From: Paulinella micropora | Taxonomy: Eukaryota; Cercozoa; Imbricatea; Euglyphida; Paulinellidae | Assembly (NCBI GenBank): GCA_019918135.1 | Contig: WBZZ01001464.1 | Coordinates: forward strand, 77,501-141,500 | Direction of reading: 5' to 3' | Length of the DNA stretch: 64,000 nt | Shown: one piece after another, positions 23,101 through 33,422 of the stretch | Position numbering within the stretch: position 1 is the stretch's first letter | Layout of the letters: each line of letters starts with the position of its first letter | Made by a program: the position numbers and the translations under genes | The notes under the pieces: generated by a model | Seen by the model: the letters and a program-made list of their open reading frames with translations, nothing else | Databases searched by the model: none | What the model was told of the DNA's origin: nothing

Positions 23101-24879
23101 ACAGTACCAGGAGAAGGTAGCGCGTCTAGCTTCCTCCTCCCTGACTCCCTGATAGCCGATAGCACGCCTTACTCATTGGTTTCACCTGGCATATTAGACA
23201 ACAAGCATGGGTACGCAACCATCTTCCAAAATAATCAAGCTATAGTCTTACACCACTCCATCAACATTGACCCTAGCTTGATCAAGATTAGAGGAAGAAT
23301 GATGCCCAACTTGCTTTATCGTTCAGACACAAGAGATGACACACCACTTGACCCCAACAGACGGTTTTTCCCACAGTCACAAACACAAACACACAACGAC
23401 AACAAAGACGTCAAGGTCAACTTCAGTGTCAATCGCAAAGCTAGCAAACAGTCCATCTCAGCATTAGAGGCACATAGACTAAGCGGTCATGGCATGGCAA
23501 AGGCTATGAAACAAGTAGCAGCAGCACTAGGCAGAACAATCAAAGATCCCCATTGGGAGACTAAACTTGCTCACCTCTGCCATGCATGCACTCTTAGCTC
23601 ACCTCGCAAGCTTCCTTTCTTCACAGACCATGAACTTCTGGACCAACAGTTCAAAACTTTTGAAGCAATCTGCATGGATTTCAAGGGTCCCAAGTATACA
23701 GTATCGCTGCAAGGCAATTACTATATACTTTTGATCCTTGAGACCAAAGGCAAATTCGCCTTCAAAATTTATCTTCCTTCAAGGAAGGCACAACTTTACC
23801 TCCCATGGGTGGTCAAGGTGTTTGCATTCTTTGAAAGACAGACCGGCGTGAAGATTAAGCAAGTCAGGTTAGATGGCGAGTTTATCTCTTCTGGCCTTGT
23901 TGAACATTGCAACAACAAAGGAATTATTATGAAGCACACCCCACCGGGCGAGCCTCGTCTTAATTCCATTGCCGAACGCGATTTTCAAACAGGCACGAAA
24001 CGAGCTAACGCAATCATGCTCGACGCAAAATTCCCCAACAATTTATGGGAAGAATGCGAAAGAGCTGAACATGCAATACGGATGATCACCCCGCAATCAT
24101 CCGGAAAATGCAAAGGACAATCTCCTTATGAGGTCACCCTCAAAAGGAAATTCCCTTTGGATTTCTTGCGTCCAGTCGGTTGCTTAGCATTCGTTCGTGT
24201 GCAAAAAGGCTTAAACAGACCAATGGCACAACCGGGATCACTTACAGGCTTCAACATTTTTCGCCGCCTTTACCGGGTTTTGGTAAAAGGGACAGCAAAA
24301 ATTGTTGAAGCCCGAAACGTGAAGTTCGACATATGGGAAAGAGGGCACACAGCAAAAGTGTTGCAGCGACCTTGGGAGTTTGACAACCCTCCCATTCCTC
24401 AACCCAACCCTTTCCCCAACGAACTCACCCAAACGGTCGACCAAAAGGTTCGCATAAAAACGGACTCGACACAGTCCGGAAACGCCCCCGGTCTGCCAAC
24501 CTTTCAGCTCAATGACGACGACGACGATAACGGGTACCAGTCGCTCGACGACCAACCGGTACCACCACCCCAACCACCCCCGCAACGGCCCCAGCTTGAA
24601 GAAGAAGAACACACGGTCGTCAGGCAAAGACGACCCCCATCATCTTCACAGCTAAATTTACGTGGTTCGGTTGGACCAAATGTCCTTCGTTCATTACGCT
24701 TTGCAGCCAGTTCCAGTGGAAACAGGTCAAACGCTAGCCACAGACTTGGTTCCCCTTCGTCCCCTGCTAACGGTCTGCTTGCCCCACGCGACATCAACGG
24801 CAACATATCATCAAGCAACATCATAGCAACACAAAGAGAGAAAGCAAACACCTGCAAACCACCCCACTCATCATGTTAG
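20122..24879 (+). CDS. Copia Gag-protease-integrase polyprotein with MYND finger
   Basis: 1585 residues. The Gag part opens with LTLKVPHLPPHV and a UBN2-like helical region. A zinc knuckle (CHSCSGPHRVKDC) follows near residue 290, then an SR-rich basic stretch. A MYND-type zinc finger lies at residues ~759-800 (CEHC, CNGC, YCNQTC, W..H...C). The aspartic protease has the DSGTNRTIV motif with its Asp at residue ~949. The integrase has H...H...CHAC zinc binding, then ICMDFKGP, VRLDGEF and SIAERDFQ. The C-terminus is proline-rich. The MYND finger is not a usual part of copia polyproteins. Confidence 0.85.
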   Translation: MAGYEPTATKLTLKVPHLPPHVTKSIEHAYDFDNFRWSALQFCEGVDPRLLIFLRDPNSPLTNAELKLLITPDPPPALPAVDPDADLRIALADIPAAPTFAQLENCFSPVLSLKLKVKTRSIISETVSNHPALVAIRSAGREPHQMWHALINEFGQLGTINTAQLQAQHVADQLRPAEDVEAWINKFKWRLEKISETQNFDEGYKCNELLIKLNKATHTKLGEKANVRYYTPLNDADRPTFRELCTYIKSLVQSDKLTLDLGKLSLNNKPDKTPLFYARDTRIERKTIIKCHSCSGPHRVKDCQNKCVPLPPPQKSCAQYPWHRPYDCPIRREIYGSGRSRSRSRSPRRSSSPGPSRHNPRNQRATQRGRSPTSHRVHFAQEVEDIDQDTYDEDKGDECDDGWCGMMRDVVDVESDTEPAESYTNTEDEQAEVKFRLLLSSFERLPVDSMPGAILSHSIPPAMPAPQTTSTAPVVNTTDSIGQSPIEEVVSTAAAAEHPHRPASTTSEPSGFMHPPTEFDPLYEGEAPLPQAFGVVNPHQDFINTPGNRPADIPWESLTRAQQLDENDFQTKLNVFVYIQKLYRQFGEPQGYPVPPLHWPPIWRVDAPKSYVFPREDPWYPNGKLVSLKPKLEWLTEEMITPLSSSGKPIPGDPWHRPATRCGKELPAILRSPEVLLETSESHPVFPNAPAFWAGDVHFAFNHAKLVEMDYWSYRLRFKILPSGWQSKPNICNQCVLYHDNGMIPIGLPSSPPRPPTFCEHCDRQYTHKHKLSTCNGCGWVKYCNQTCQKNVWAAHYRFCQFARTPANASMRTQTAKDVLPSCGIGSVNYRFALFAYQRLMHYEIIPTGEQSLRIAAKRPLSIEGEAIRAMFRRLAGFPTYDPVKGNRILIQGNIDINERLRQDPYRQIKPFTMVFFDPSQTPEVNPTTTDNNSQCLLGSAPNIHTVFDSGTNRTIVHPKSSIDHVTTGPAAHLSGISAETIQITKKATFHWETVPGEGSASSFLLPDSLIADSTPYSLVSPGILDNKHGYATIFQNNQAIVLHHSINIDPSLIKIRGRMMPNLLYRSDTRDDTPLDPNRRFFPQSQTQTHNDNKDVKVNFSVNRKASKQSISALEAHRLSGHGMAKAMKQVAAALGRTIKDPHWETKLAHLCHACTLSSPRKLPFFTDHELLDQQFKTFEAICMDFKGPKYTVSLQGNYYILLILETKGKFAFKIYLPSRKAQLYLPWVVKVFAFFERQTGVKIKQVRLDGEFISSGLVEHCNNKGIIMKHTPPGEPRLNSIAERDFQTGTKRANAIMLDAKFPNNLWEECERAEHAIRMITPQSSGKCKGQSPYEVTLKRKFPLDFLRPVGCLAFVRVQKGLNRPMAQPGSLTGFNIFRRLYRVLVKGTAKIVEARNVKFDIWERGHTAKVLQRPWEFDNPPIPQPNPFPNELTQTVDQKVRIKTDSTQSGNAPGLPTFQLNDDDDDNGYQSLDDQPVPPPQPPPQRPQLEEEEHTVVRQRRPPSSSQLNLRGSVGPNVLRSLRFAASSSGNRSNASHRLGSPSSPANGLLAPRDINGNISSSNIIATQREKANTCKPPHSSC

Positions 24880-24964
24880 CCTAGCTCATGATAGTCAGGC
24901 TGCTGCTTTCTTTGATGTCGCTGCGGCATGCAACCTCGAGCATAGCGAGACAGACCTAGCGGAT

Positions 24965-26757
24965 TTGCAACAGGATGCTTACGAAGAACAAACATATGAC
25001 GAGCCCTTTTGTTTCTTTACACGTGCATTGCGAATACCACAAAAGGAAATACACCAACATCCTGAAGTGGTTGCAGCACGCAGGAAAGAAATTGAAGGCC
25101 TCTTCAAGGCTGGATGTTTTCGTTGGGTTCCCAGAGCTAACGCCTATCGTGACAAAATCAAACCAATCCATACCGGATTTGTTGATGCTGTCAAGATAGA
25201 CGAAGCAACTGGAAATCATAAGTTCAAGAGTAGACTTGTCCTGTTTGGTAACCTCATGAGTCCGTTCAGTCATTACTCACCTTATGATAAGTCAGCACCT
25301 GTATGCTCCCACATGGTCATGCTTACCGTCTTGTCGCTCACAGCAGCACTTGGCTTTGATTTTGTTGTCATTGACTTCACGCAAGCATATAGTCAGGCAG
25401 ACATGATTGACATTGTATATGCCATCGCACCCGACGATTTCGAGGATTTCCGTGATCCCGAAAAGCCGGAGGATGACATACTACAAGTCCTCAAAGCTCT
25501 GTATGGCTCACCTCAGGCAGGTCGTCGTTGGCACGACAAGGTAGCACGAAAGTTACGTAAGTTAGGTTACACACAGTCAACCATCGATGCTTGTCTGTTC
25601 TTCCTGCAATGCAAAGAAGAGAACTGTCCCCCGGTTTTTACTAAAGACCCATCGTCCATGCCATGGATCCTATTAGTAAGAACCGACGACGTTCTCACTT
25701 TCTACAAACACCACTCTCAGGTAGCCATTCTTTGCAAAGGCTTAACGAAAGAACAGCTTGTATTCACAGTACACGAAAAGGCCAAAGTCCTTTGTGGGAT
25801 TCAATTCAAACGAACGCCCACTGGCCTTCTCGTTCACCAGCGTGCATACACTCGTAGCCTCTTGGATGATCATGGCTTCTCACAAGCCAACCCTGTGCCT
25901 ACTCCGGCCACCGTCCAAGAGCCGACTGCAGCCGCTGAAGACGCCTTCTTGCGTAAATGGTCACTCCCTACCCTAACAGGTGAATGTTCATGGCTAGCAA
26001 CCCAAACACGCCCAGACATATCATTTGCCACCAACAACATGTCCGTATACTCACATCATGAGCCAGGTGTAGCTTACAGTTTGTGCACCCGGATCTTTCG
26101 CTACCTTCTAGATGGGGAACGCGGCTTGTTCTACCCGTACAACACGGACCTCTCCAGACTCCGTCTCGCACACTGGTCCGACGCGACGCTGGGTAGCTGC
26201 AAATTCACCAAGCGATCGCGCACCGGCGAGCTACACGAATTGACCGGCCCCGTGCATTGGGAAAGCAAACGCCAGACTACCGTGGCTACATCGACCCAGA
26301 TCTCCGAAACCATGGCTATGTCCAATACCGCGCGCACCGCTATCGCGCTCCAGCATTTGCTAATCTCCTAGCTACGAGCACCGATCAATTTACCAACTCC
26401 CTTACTTGCTGACAACCGGGGAGCTATCACCTCGTCCTCCAATGGAATGGGAAGCCCGCGCGCACGTCATCTGGACCTGCGCCATCACTACATCGTCGAA
26501 GTAGTCCGAGAAGGCCGACTGACGCCCCGATACGTCAACACTACTCAAAACAGGGCGGATATCTTTACGAAAGCCCTCCCCGCACCGGCCCATCGCACGT
26601 TCATCGACCAGATCACCGTGCCCCTCGCTTCATGCATGGCCGACGATGAAGACGCCCCGGCAAGACTCTTTCGATCCGATGCGCTCAGCCCAACCCTCAG
26701 CCAGTACGTTGTTCGTGCTCGAAAGCGCAAAGGCAAAAAGTCGAAGCAAGTCGAGTA
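24965..26757 (+). pseudogene. Copia reverse transcriptase-RNase H region
   Basis: RT with the copia signatures KSRLVLFGN, VVIDFTQAYSQADM, KALYGSPQAGRRWHDKV and LLVRTDDVLTF (the YVDD-equivalent box). The connection (TRPDISFATNNMS) follows, then RNase H (HWSDATLGSCK, VHWESKRQTTVATSTQISE) and the typical end NRADIFTKALPAP. It follows the integrase part directly, as expected in copia. Coding is broken in a small number of places. Confidence 0.85.
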
Positions 26758-27187
26758 AGTTCGTACCAAGTAATGTTATTCAGAGCGTTCAAAAGACAAT
26801 TTCTAATTTTTTTGTACAACGCTCTTCGCCGTTCAATTATACTGATGACTGTAGCGACTTTGTCGCAAATTTATAGAATTGACATTTTGTATGTCTATAA
26901 TCTACTATCCTCAGTAGAATAAAGGTAATAGGGACAATTAATCCGACATCGCGCTATTAGTAATGCGCTTCGTAAATCCTAACAAGTCAGAATTTTTTTT
27001 TTTGAGTTATGCATGTCATGCTCATATTTATTCTTGCACATTAATGATAATTTTTCCATATATGATAATTTCTACTTTCCCCTCACGAACATATTTACAC
27101 ATAACTATGTATAAATCATACTGGCCTCTCCGCCACCGCAAATGTTCATGATGATATTTCCATGGCGGATATATTGTCCGGGGGGAG
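26758..27187 (+). other. Copia 3' untranslated region with polypurine tract
   Basis: No gene is seen after the RNase H end. The last bases before the 3' LTR (about 27179-27187, GGGGGGAG-like) form the polypurine tract from which plus-strand DNA synthesis is primed in LTR elements. Confidence 0.7.
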
Positions 27188-27762
27188 TGTTATCATTATA
27201 TATTCATATAATTATAGTTCTTCGGATATCCCTTCAAGTTGTAGTTTACACATCAGTAAAAGATAAAATAATTTCTACTTCAAGTCCGAAGTTAAATCAT
27301 TTTATTCAAGTTTATATATAATCATTTATATTATCTATATTTACAGTTAATTACAGTAACGACCGGCAATAATGTTTTTCTTATCACTTCCAATATATTA
27401 CCATTTAACATTGTCAATTTCATTTCTGTCAACTAACAATATTTAACGAATCTACCGGCCAGAATTCCCTGTAACTTCTTCCCTCATTACACCTAATTCA
27501 TGGGATGATTTGCCTAATCATAATTATGATTGCACGACAGTGCGATCCATGTTACTTAAAGGTTATATAATACGTATCTAGCACGCGATGATACGTATCG
27601 ATAGAACCGCATTCACATGATAGACAAATCGGTTTCCGTATCTTGTCGAGATCTCAAATTAAACTGCTGTAGGTATCTGAAGTACTGTTTGATGCCGGGA
27701 TGAGGGATTATTAAGTCTGTTCCGTACCTTATCTTTAATTAAGTGGATACATAGTTATGGCA
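27188..27762 (+). repeat. 3' LTR of the nested copia element
   Basis: 575 bp, the partner of 19553-20127. It is followed by the ACATA duplication and then by the resumed Polinton fibre-like gene. Confidence 0.95.
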
Positions 27763-30535
27763 ACATATAACTCAATAAACTGGGTAAATAAAACATTTCC
27801 GATAAATGTGGATGAATTCGGCAATATTAGTATGGGAAGGAAGAATATAACAGGAATTAATTTACTAAATACCAAAGATGTTGATGAATGGATATTTGAG
27901 CATCAAGATAATAATGATAAAGTTTCAGCGAGTGGAAGCATAGATAGCCACAGCGATGTGACAATAACAGGCTTTTCAGCAGATAACCAACTGCTTATTT
28001 ATAGCACAGGACAATGGAGAAACACCACACCACCCTTTCTTAGATTAGACTGCACTGCTAGTATGACGGGGGCACTAAATATGGGTGGTTATGCTATTTC
28101 AGGAGCTTCTACGTATAATGGAATAAAATCTCGCTAATCTCGCAGTTGATGGTTCGGTGGTCAAACTAACAGGAGACCAAACCATAGCAGGAATTAAAAC
28201 ATTTAGCAGTATAATAAATGCTAGTGCGGGTATTGATATGAAAAGCCAAAGCATAACAAACGTAAATATTGTTCATGGTGTTGATGTTTCTGTCCTTGAT
28301 ACTTCGGCGGTTAAACTAACAGGAGACCAAACCATAACAGGAAATAAAAAATTTACATCAGTTTTAGAAGTAAGTGGTTCGTCCAATCCTACTACTTTTT
28401 ACTGCATCGGTATAGCCTTTGATACAAAAATAGGAATGATTGCAGCACAAAAAACAGCAACAGCGACTTGGTATCCGATACAAATAACTGGTTCGTGTAG
28501 AGTTATATTCAGGTAATACTTTAATTATAACCGCAACTGGCACTACACTCAATTTGAATAACAACAAAATAACAAACGTAGCCACACCATCAGCAACAAC
28601 GGACGGAGCAAACAAAAGTTATGTGGATACATTAGACGGGCAAATGTGAAACTAACAGGAAACCAAACCATAGCAGGAATTAAGACATATAGCAGTGGTG
28701 TTGAAATAACTGGAAATTCAATCAATTCAACAACAAAAGGCACATTCAGTGTTTTCAATTCTACCAGTAATATCGGGTCAATTGCTAGTTTGGATATGAA
28801 AACTGCAACATATTACAACTTTGAAATTTCTGCGAAAAAAATAAGTTTTATTATTGATGGGACGATTGTTTCTTGGTTTAATGCTACTGGCTTAGATGGT
28901 AATAGTGGTCGGATTGTTAATCTAGGAGCACCACAAAATGCGAATGAAGCGGTAAATAGACAATATCTGGATGAGAATTGTGTGAAACTAACAACAGACC
29001 AAACCATAACAGGAAGTAAAACATTTAATGGGACGAGCACTGTGATAAATATCTAACTTTAACGAACAACGCCGATTTTAATAATCAAACTATCACTCAT
29101 GGTGGAAATATAACATATAATGGGGCGAGGATATTAAACCAAAATGGAGGAGATATATTCTTTTCACAGACGTCAGGTGATTATCAATATTTCTTATTTA
29201 CTCTAAATACTGCTACAAGCGGAACCGCGAACCAAAGGGGTTATGTATTTACGAATGTAGCATTTGATGTAAAAGGAGCAGGTCTTTATATTTCAAAACT
29301 TTTGGATAATAAAAGTGCTTCGTCTGACATTGTCCGTTTTAACAATGCTGGCGGTATGCGGTTTTATGGAGCCTTAGATATGAACTCAAACAACATAACA
29401 AATGGTGGAACAATAACGGGAACTACATTAACGGCAACTCTGGCATGACTACAACTACATTAACGGCGAGCGGATTATTAAAAGCAGATGGCGGTTGTAA
29501 GTTATCTATTCAAAATAAAGTAGATGGAGGAAATGGGCAGGGTATATTTCTGTCGGATACAGACAACGCAGGATGGGGGATTTATATGGCTCAGCCTGGG
29601 ACAGGTAAAAGTCTATATGGTGGGACTGCGGTTGCAGGCAACGATATTTCAGGCTTTGCTATAAGATTTAGGTCTGGTTTTGCTTCGGCGGATGGCTTTG
29701 TGTGGGAAAATTCTAATGAGCAATTGTTAATGTCATTAAATGGGGCAAACGGAACTTTATGGACAAAAGGATTGATAACGGCTAGTGCGGGGATTACATA
29801 CTCTGGGGTGCTAACGACCACAACTAATAATGGAGCGAAAATAGGAATTCAAGGACAAACAGACGGGACGAATGCGAGAGGAATATTTGTATGGGATGCT
29901 GCCGATCCAAACTGGGGAATTTATATGTCTCAGTCTGGGGGGAATAGGTCATTAAATGGAAGACCAGCACCAGCAGGAGGAGTAGGCGGAGGATTAACTT
30001 CTTATGCTATTAGATTTAGAGTAAATAATTCTTCAACGAGTGGGTTCATATAGGAGAATAGTGCAAATACTGCTTTAATGTCTTTGAAAGCAAGTGATGG
30101 ACAATTATGGGTATTGTCTAATCCAATTCAATATTCAGACAGGAGAAAAAAAGAAGATATAAAGGAATGCTTAGGCTTAGATTTTATTAATAAGTTAAAT
30201 CCAGTTTGCTATCGTATGATTGATGACAACAAGAAACAAAGAACTGGTTTGATAGCACAGGAATTAGAAATCGTATTAACAGAAATGGATATGCTAGATT
30301 TTGGCGGGTTTATAAAAGAAACAATTATGGTTCCGTGTCCAAAGCAAAGAAGGAATGCGAATTGAAAGGTGTGAGTGTTAATCCAGAAGATGTTAAATGT
30401 ATTGATAGTGGTGATGTTGGTTATGGTATAGGTTATTCCGAGTTTATCGCCCCGTTAATTAAAGCGGTTCAACAATTATCAGAAAAGGTGATTTATTTAG
30501 AAAAGCAAAATAATAATCTAACTAATGATAGCTGA
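27763..30535 (+). pseudogene. Polinton fibre-like gene, main part with S74-type tail
   Basis: Long fibre-like coding remains. The repeat VKLTGDQTIAGIKTFSS recurs at least four times with variants (28160, 28310, 28646, 28980), typical of phage and viral tail-fibre shafts. Glycine/asparagine-rich repeats follow (GIFLSDTDNAGWGIYMAQPG, GIFVWDAADPNWGIYMSQSG). Near 30120-30270 lies an intramolecular chaperone/S74 peptidase-like domain (YSDRRKKEDIKECL, LNPVCYRMID, TGLIAQELE). That domain trimerises and self-cleaves fibres in phages. Several breaks. Binding target unknown. Confidence 0.7.
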
Positions 30536-30570
30536 TTAAAAAAACCAATTAGCAGAAATCCGTAATTACA

Positions 30571-30866
30571 ATGCCACCTAGATTACACCCTCCACCTCCA
30601 CTCGTTGATATGGCAGATGGCGAACTAACACCAGAGTTGAAGAACCGCGTTTTGGATATTTCATTGAAGAATGAAGAAAAAAAAGTAGAGCACGAATTGG
30701 AAGATAACTGGAATTGTTGTTGTATAAAAAACAGACCAACCGACAGCCGACTTATTAAGTATCTGTTTCAAATGGGTATCATTATCGCCATTATAACCCT
30801 TTGTATCGTGAGGTTATCTGAAAAGAAATTACCGTGCGAGACAGCCAACACTTATGTAGGTATTTA
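30571..30866 (+). pseudogene. Polinton small membrane protein
   Basis: Starts MPPRLHPPPPLVDMADGELTPELK. Charged helix, Cys cluster (NCCCIKN), then RLIKYLFQMGI leading into one hydrophobic membrane segment (IIAIITLCIVRL). The RLIKYxFQMGI...C pattern is, as I recall it, typical of a small conserved membrane protein of Polinton-like elements. Role unknown. It lies between the fibre gene and the retroelement fragment. Confidence 0.5.
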
Positions 30867-31503
30867 AACACTATTGATTGGAATATGCCTTCCATCACCT
30901 TCTTCAAGTCCGATGTAATCTTCATGCCACGGGATACCCAGAAGCTTGGAGAGCGCGTTGAACTCTAACCGAAGTGCCCTAGCTTTCTTCCAGGAAGCAC
31001 AGACGACGTCGCTGTTATCAACATACAGCTTCATAGGAATGGCCTTGTAGAGAAAAATGGACTCCAGGGATCTCGCGAAGCGATTCCAACCGTCTGCTGC
31101 GTATACACCCCCGAAGCCCGGCACAAGAAGGACGAAGTATAAAAGCTCGCCAGTGTCTGGGTCCCTACTCGAAGAAACTTGCTGCCAGAAGAGCGAGGGC
31201 AGTAACGGGGTCTGGTTGTAAGCAGACTTTACATCTGCACCGAAGACAACACAACCGGGACCGGCTTCAATAATTCTGGCCATCTGCTTGTCATGTGTAT
31301 AGTACTCCACCCTATCATCTGTTCTGGGGCAAAGCTGGTTGAAAGAGAGGAAACGGGGAAAGGAAAGGTCATTGATTAGTCTCCTTTCCCCATTCTCGGG
31401 ATGCCACTTGTCTTTTGGGATGGCATGTTCTCGTGTCACTATGGCCTGGTGCTTGCAATTGCTATTCGGGAAGGGAGGTCTCGTGAACGGACCCGCCATG
31501 AAG
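30866..31503 (-). mobile_element. Fragment of a tyrosine-recombinase-type (DIRS-like) retroelement
   Basis: Minus-strand reading of ~211 residues with RT motifs RRLINDLSFPRFLSFNQL, FGADVKSAYNQTPL, LVPGFGGVYAADGWNRFARSLE and LYVDNSDVVCASW, then LGIPWHEDYIGLE. The pattern is closer to DIRS/Ngaro-type RTs than to the gypsy or copia RTs in this window. Only part of the RT is present. GC-richer than the surrounding Polinton, consistent with insertion. Fossil fragment. Confidence 0.6.
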
Positions 31504-31662
31504 CGATAAAATAGAACTCGTGTATAAACATTTGGACCTTGGCTACGACATTGAATACTTCATTCAAAAATATCACGAGGCGACGAAAGAGAGGTTTAAC
31601 TTTTTGTATGTTGATGCGGTGTCTAATGAATCACGAAAGAACTTCAATATTCGTTTAAAGTA
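31504..31662 (+). pseudogene. Polinton gene remnant, possibly packaging ATPase C-terminus
   Basis: An open stretch of ~52 codons ending before an AT-rich gap, containing YFIQKYHEATKERFNFLYVD and RKNFN. The phrase resembles the C-terminus of FtsK/HerA-type packaging ATPases of Polintons, judged from memory of the family only. No Walker motif is present in this piece. Low certainty. Confidence 0.3.
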
Positions 31663-31713
31663 ATTTTATTATTATTTATTTTTTTATAACTATATATAGA
31701 AACCTTTTTTAAA

Positions 31714-31758
31714 GAAAAGCTTCACCAAAAACCGGAGGTGCGGAGGCGGAGTCTCTGC
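31714..31758 (+). promoter_or_regulatory. Shared Polinton motif upstream of a small basic gene
   Basis: GAAAAGCTTCACCAAAA followed by GGAGGTGCGGAGGCGGAGTC and CTGC. It ends at the base before the ATG at 31759 and matches the motif on the other strand at 19020-19077. Likely cis-regulatory or transcript leader sequence. Confidence 0.45.
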
Positions 31759-32073
31759 ATGCCAACATCACCAGTTATTATTTCACAACCATCGGGATAC
31801 AATATCAGCTACAATCCTTCAATGCCACAAGCGGGAGGTGCGAAGAACAGAAAGAAGAAGGGAAAAAAGAAGCAAACAGGAGGCAAAGTTAATTGGGCGA
31901 AGGTAGGGAAAGCGATAGTGGATGCTAATAGGTTTATCAAGAAGAACCAATTGATTTCAAGGGGTGCTACTTTTCTGAGCGATGTCGGAGTGCCTTATGC
32001 AGACCGTGTAGCGAAGGCCGCGATGAAGCAAGGATACGGCAAGCAACGAGGAGGAGCGGTCAAATATCGGTAG
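31759..32073 (+). CDS. Small basic Polinton protein, possible minor virion component
   Basis: About 104 residues from MPTSPVIISQPSGYN. The centre is lysine-rich (KNRKKKGKKKQTGGK), followed by VNWAKVGKAIVDANRFIKKNQLI and a C-terminal GYGKQRGGAVKY. Basic, glycine-rich and short, like adenovirus core or cement proteins and the small capsid proteins of Polintons. No specific family assigned. The start at 31759 is chosen over an upstream in-frame ATG because the latter lies inside the shared motif. Confidence 0.5.
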   Translation: MPTSPVIISQPSGYNISYNPSMPQAGGAKNRKKKGKKKQTGGKVNWAKVGKAIVDANRFIKKNQLISRGATFLSDVGVPYADRVAKAAMKQGYGKQRGGAVKYR

Positions 32074-32100
32074 GGACAAGCCCCTACAACCCCCCTATAT

Positions 32101-32125
32101 GGAAGTGCGGAGGCGAAGTCTCTGC
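32101..32125 (+). promoter_or_regulatory. Third copy of the shared Polinton motif
   Basis: GGAAGTGCGGAGGCGAAGTC followed by TCTGC, a close variant of the motif at 31734-31758, sitting ~50 bases before the ATG at 32174. A related stretch also occurs inside the integrase gene (18185-18209), so not every copy need be regulatory. Confidence 0.4.
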
Positions 32126-32173
32126 TAATGTAAAATCTTATATTAATTTTTTTTACTCAATATAATAGTAGTA

Positions 32174-32683
32174 ATGCGAAGTAAGCCAAAGAAGAAACTT
32201 AAACAACGACCTCCGAGGATATACAGAACCAAAGATGGCCGACCATATGTTAAAGTGAAAGGCAAACGAGCATATCTCAACTTTGGCGAGAAAACGAATG
32301 ACCTTTCAACACTTCAAATCGTTAAACTGTTTCTGAAATACATGAACAAACCCAACCGGCGGGGTCGTAGGGGCGGAGTCCCTACAATAGTTAAGTCCGA
32401 ATTCAATCGTCTTGAACACGAGAACCGCAACCAGATACAAAACAACCTGCTGAAAAAATATGAACTAATACACGAACAGGAGGAAAAGGAAAGGAAGTTA
32501 AGAGAACAGGCAGAAGATGAGAAGAAAAGAATGGAGAGGAGGGAGAATGCGGAAATGAAGGAAAGACAAGAAGAATTAATAAGGGAGGCGAAAAGAGAGC
32601 AAAAACTTATAGAGGATGTAAAATTTGAACAAGATAGAAAAAATAATTTAATGCTATTACCACCACCACAGTTCCAACCTTAA
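32174..32683 (+). pseudogene. Polinton basic/coiled-coil protein, unknown
   Basis: 169 residues. A basic N-terminus (KPKKKLKQRPPR) is followed by a compact segment with strands (RPYVKVKGKRAYLNFGEKT, LSTLQIVKLFLKYM) and a long charged coiled coil (EQEEKERKLREQAEDEKKRMERR). Downstream DNA at 32690-32790 encodes a proline/glutamine repeat (APPQAPPQGPPQ-like), probably the remains of the same gene's tail. Function unknown. Confidence 0.45.
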
Positions 32684-32873
32684 TACATACAAGCACCGCC
32701 ACAAGCACCACCACAAGGACCGCCACAAGCACCACAACTAGGACCACCACAAGCACCACAACTAGGACCACCACAAGCACCACAAGCACCAGAAGAAAAA
32801 CAGATGCAATTGAAAACAAAAGAAGAGAAAAAGGCTGAAAAAGAATTAAAAGAAAAATACATTGAATTAATTA

Positions 32874-33299
32874 ATGAAGAAAGCGGGCTTTACAACTAAA
32901 TTTATTAAAAGCTTGAGCAAAACAGAATTTGACAAACTTGGTAAAGGAATAGAGAAAGCGATAGCCGATGCCCAATCAGCAGATGAGCAGAAAGAACTGG
33001 CTGAACAATATAAAAAAGAATTAGAACAAGAAAAAAAACGAGCGGAGGCTAAAGCGAAACACTTTGAAATTAAAGATAAAATATCATACATATCCGCAGG
33101 TTTAAAAAATGATTACAAGTATCCGAAATTGGATATACCCAAAACTTTGGGCCCTGCTTTGGAAAAAGAAATGAAAGCTCGGGGCAAACCACCACAAAAA
33201 AAAGTTAAAGGAAAACACACGACTGCGGGTATGGCACAAGTTATAGTAGATGAAGGTATTGATTTAGGAATAGACCAGAATGAAATGAGAAGAAACTAG
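32874..33299 (+). pseudogene. Polinton lysine-rich helical protein, unknown
   Basis: 141 residues with a long charged helix (KELAEQYKKELEQEKKRAEAKAKHFEIKDKI is cut here as two motifs: KELAEQYKKELEQEKKR and AEAKAKHFEIKDKI), then a basic proline/glycine linker (RGKPPQKKVKGKHTTAGMA). It lies just upstream of the protease. Possibly a virion-associated protein that the protease processes. That is inference from position only. Confidence 0.35.
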
Positions 33300-33422
33300 C
33301 CGATTATTTGGGAATAAACCAAACGGGTGCTGGGGCAAAAACGATGGAGGAATTAATACACAAACTTTTAACGATAGCAACAATTAAGAAATATTTAAAG
33401 AAGGGCAAATACAGAAAAAAAA

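Larger units (their letters stand above)
19548..27767 (+). mobile_element. Young Ty1/copia element nested in the Polinton
   Basis: LTRs at 19553-20127 and 27188-27762 (575 bp each, TG...CA), flanked by the 5-bp duplication ACATA (19548-19552 and 27763-27767). Only two differences between the LTRs were noticed by eye, so insertion was very recent. Order is Gag, protease, integrase, RT, RNase H, the copia order. It looks nearly whole, with about two or three breaks in its coding region. It interrupts the Polinton fibre-like gene and is therefore younger than the Polinton. Confidence 0.95.
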
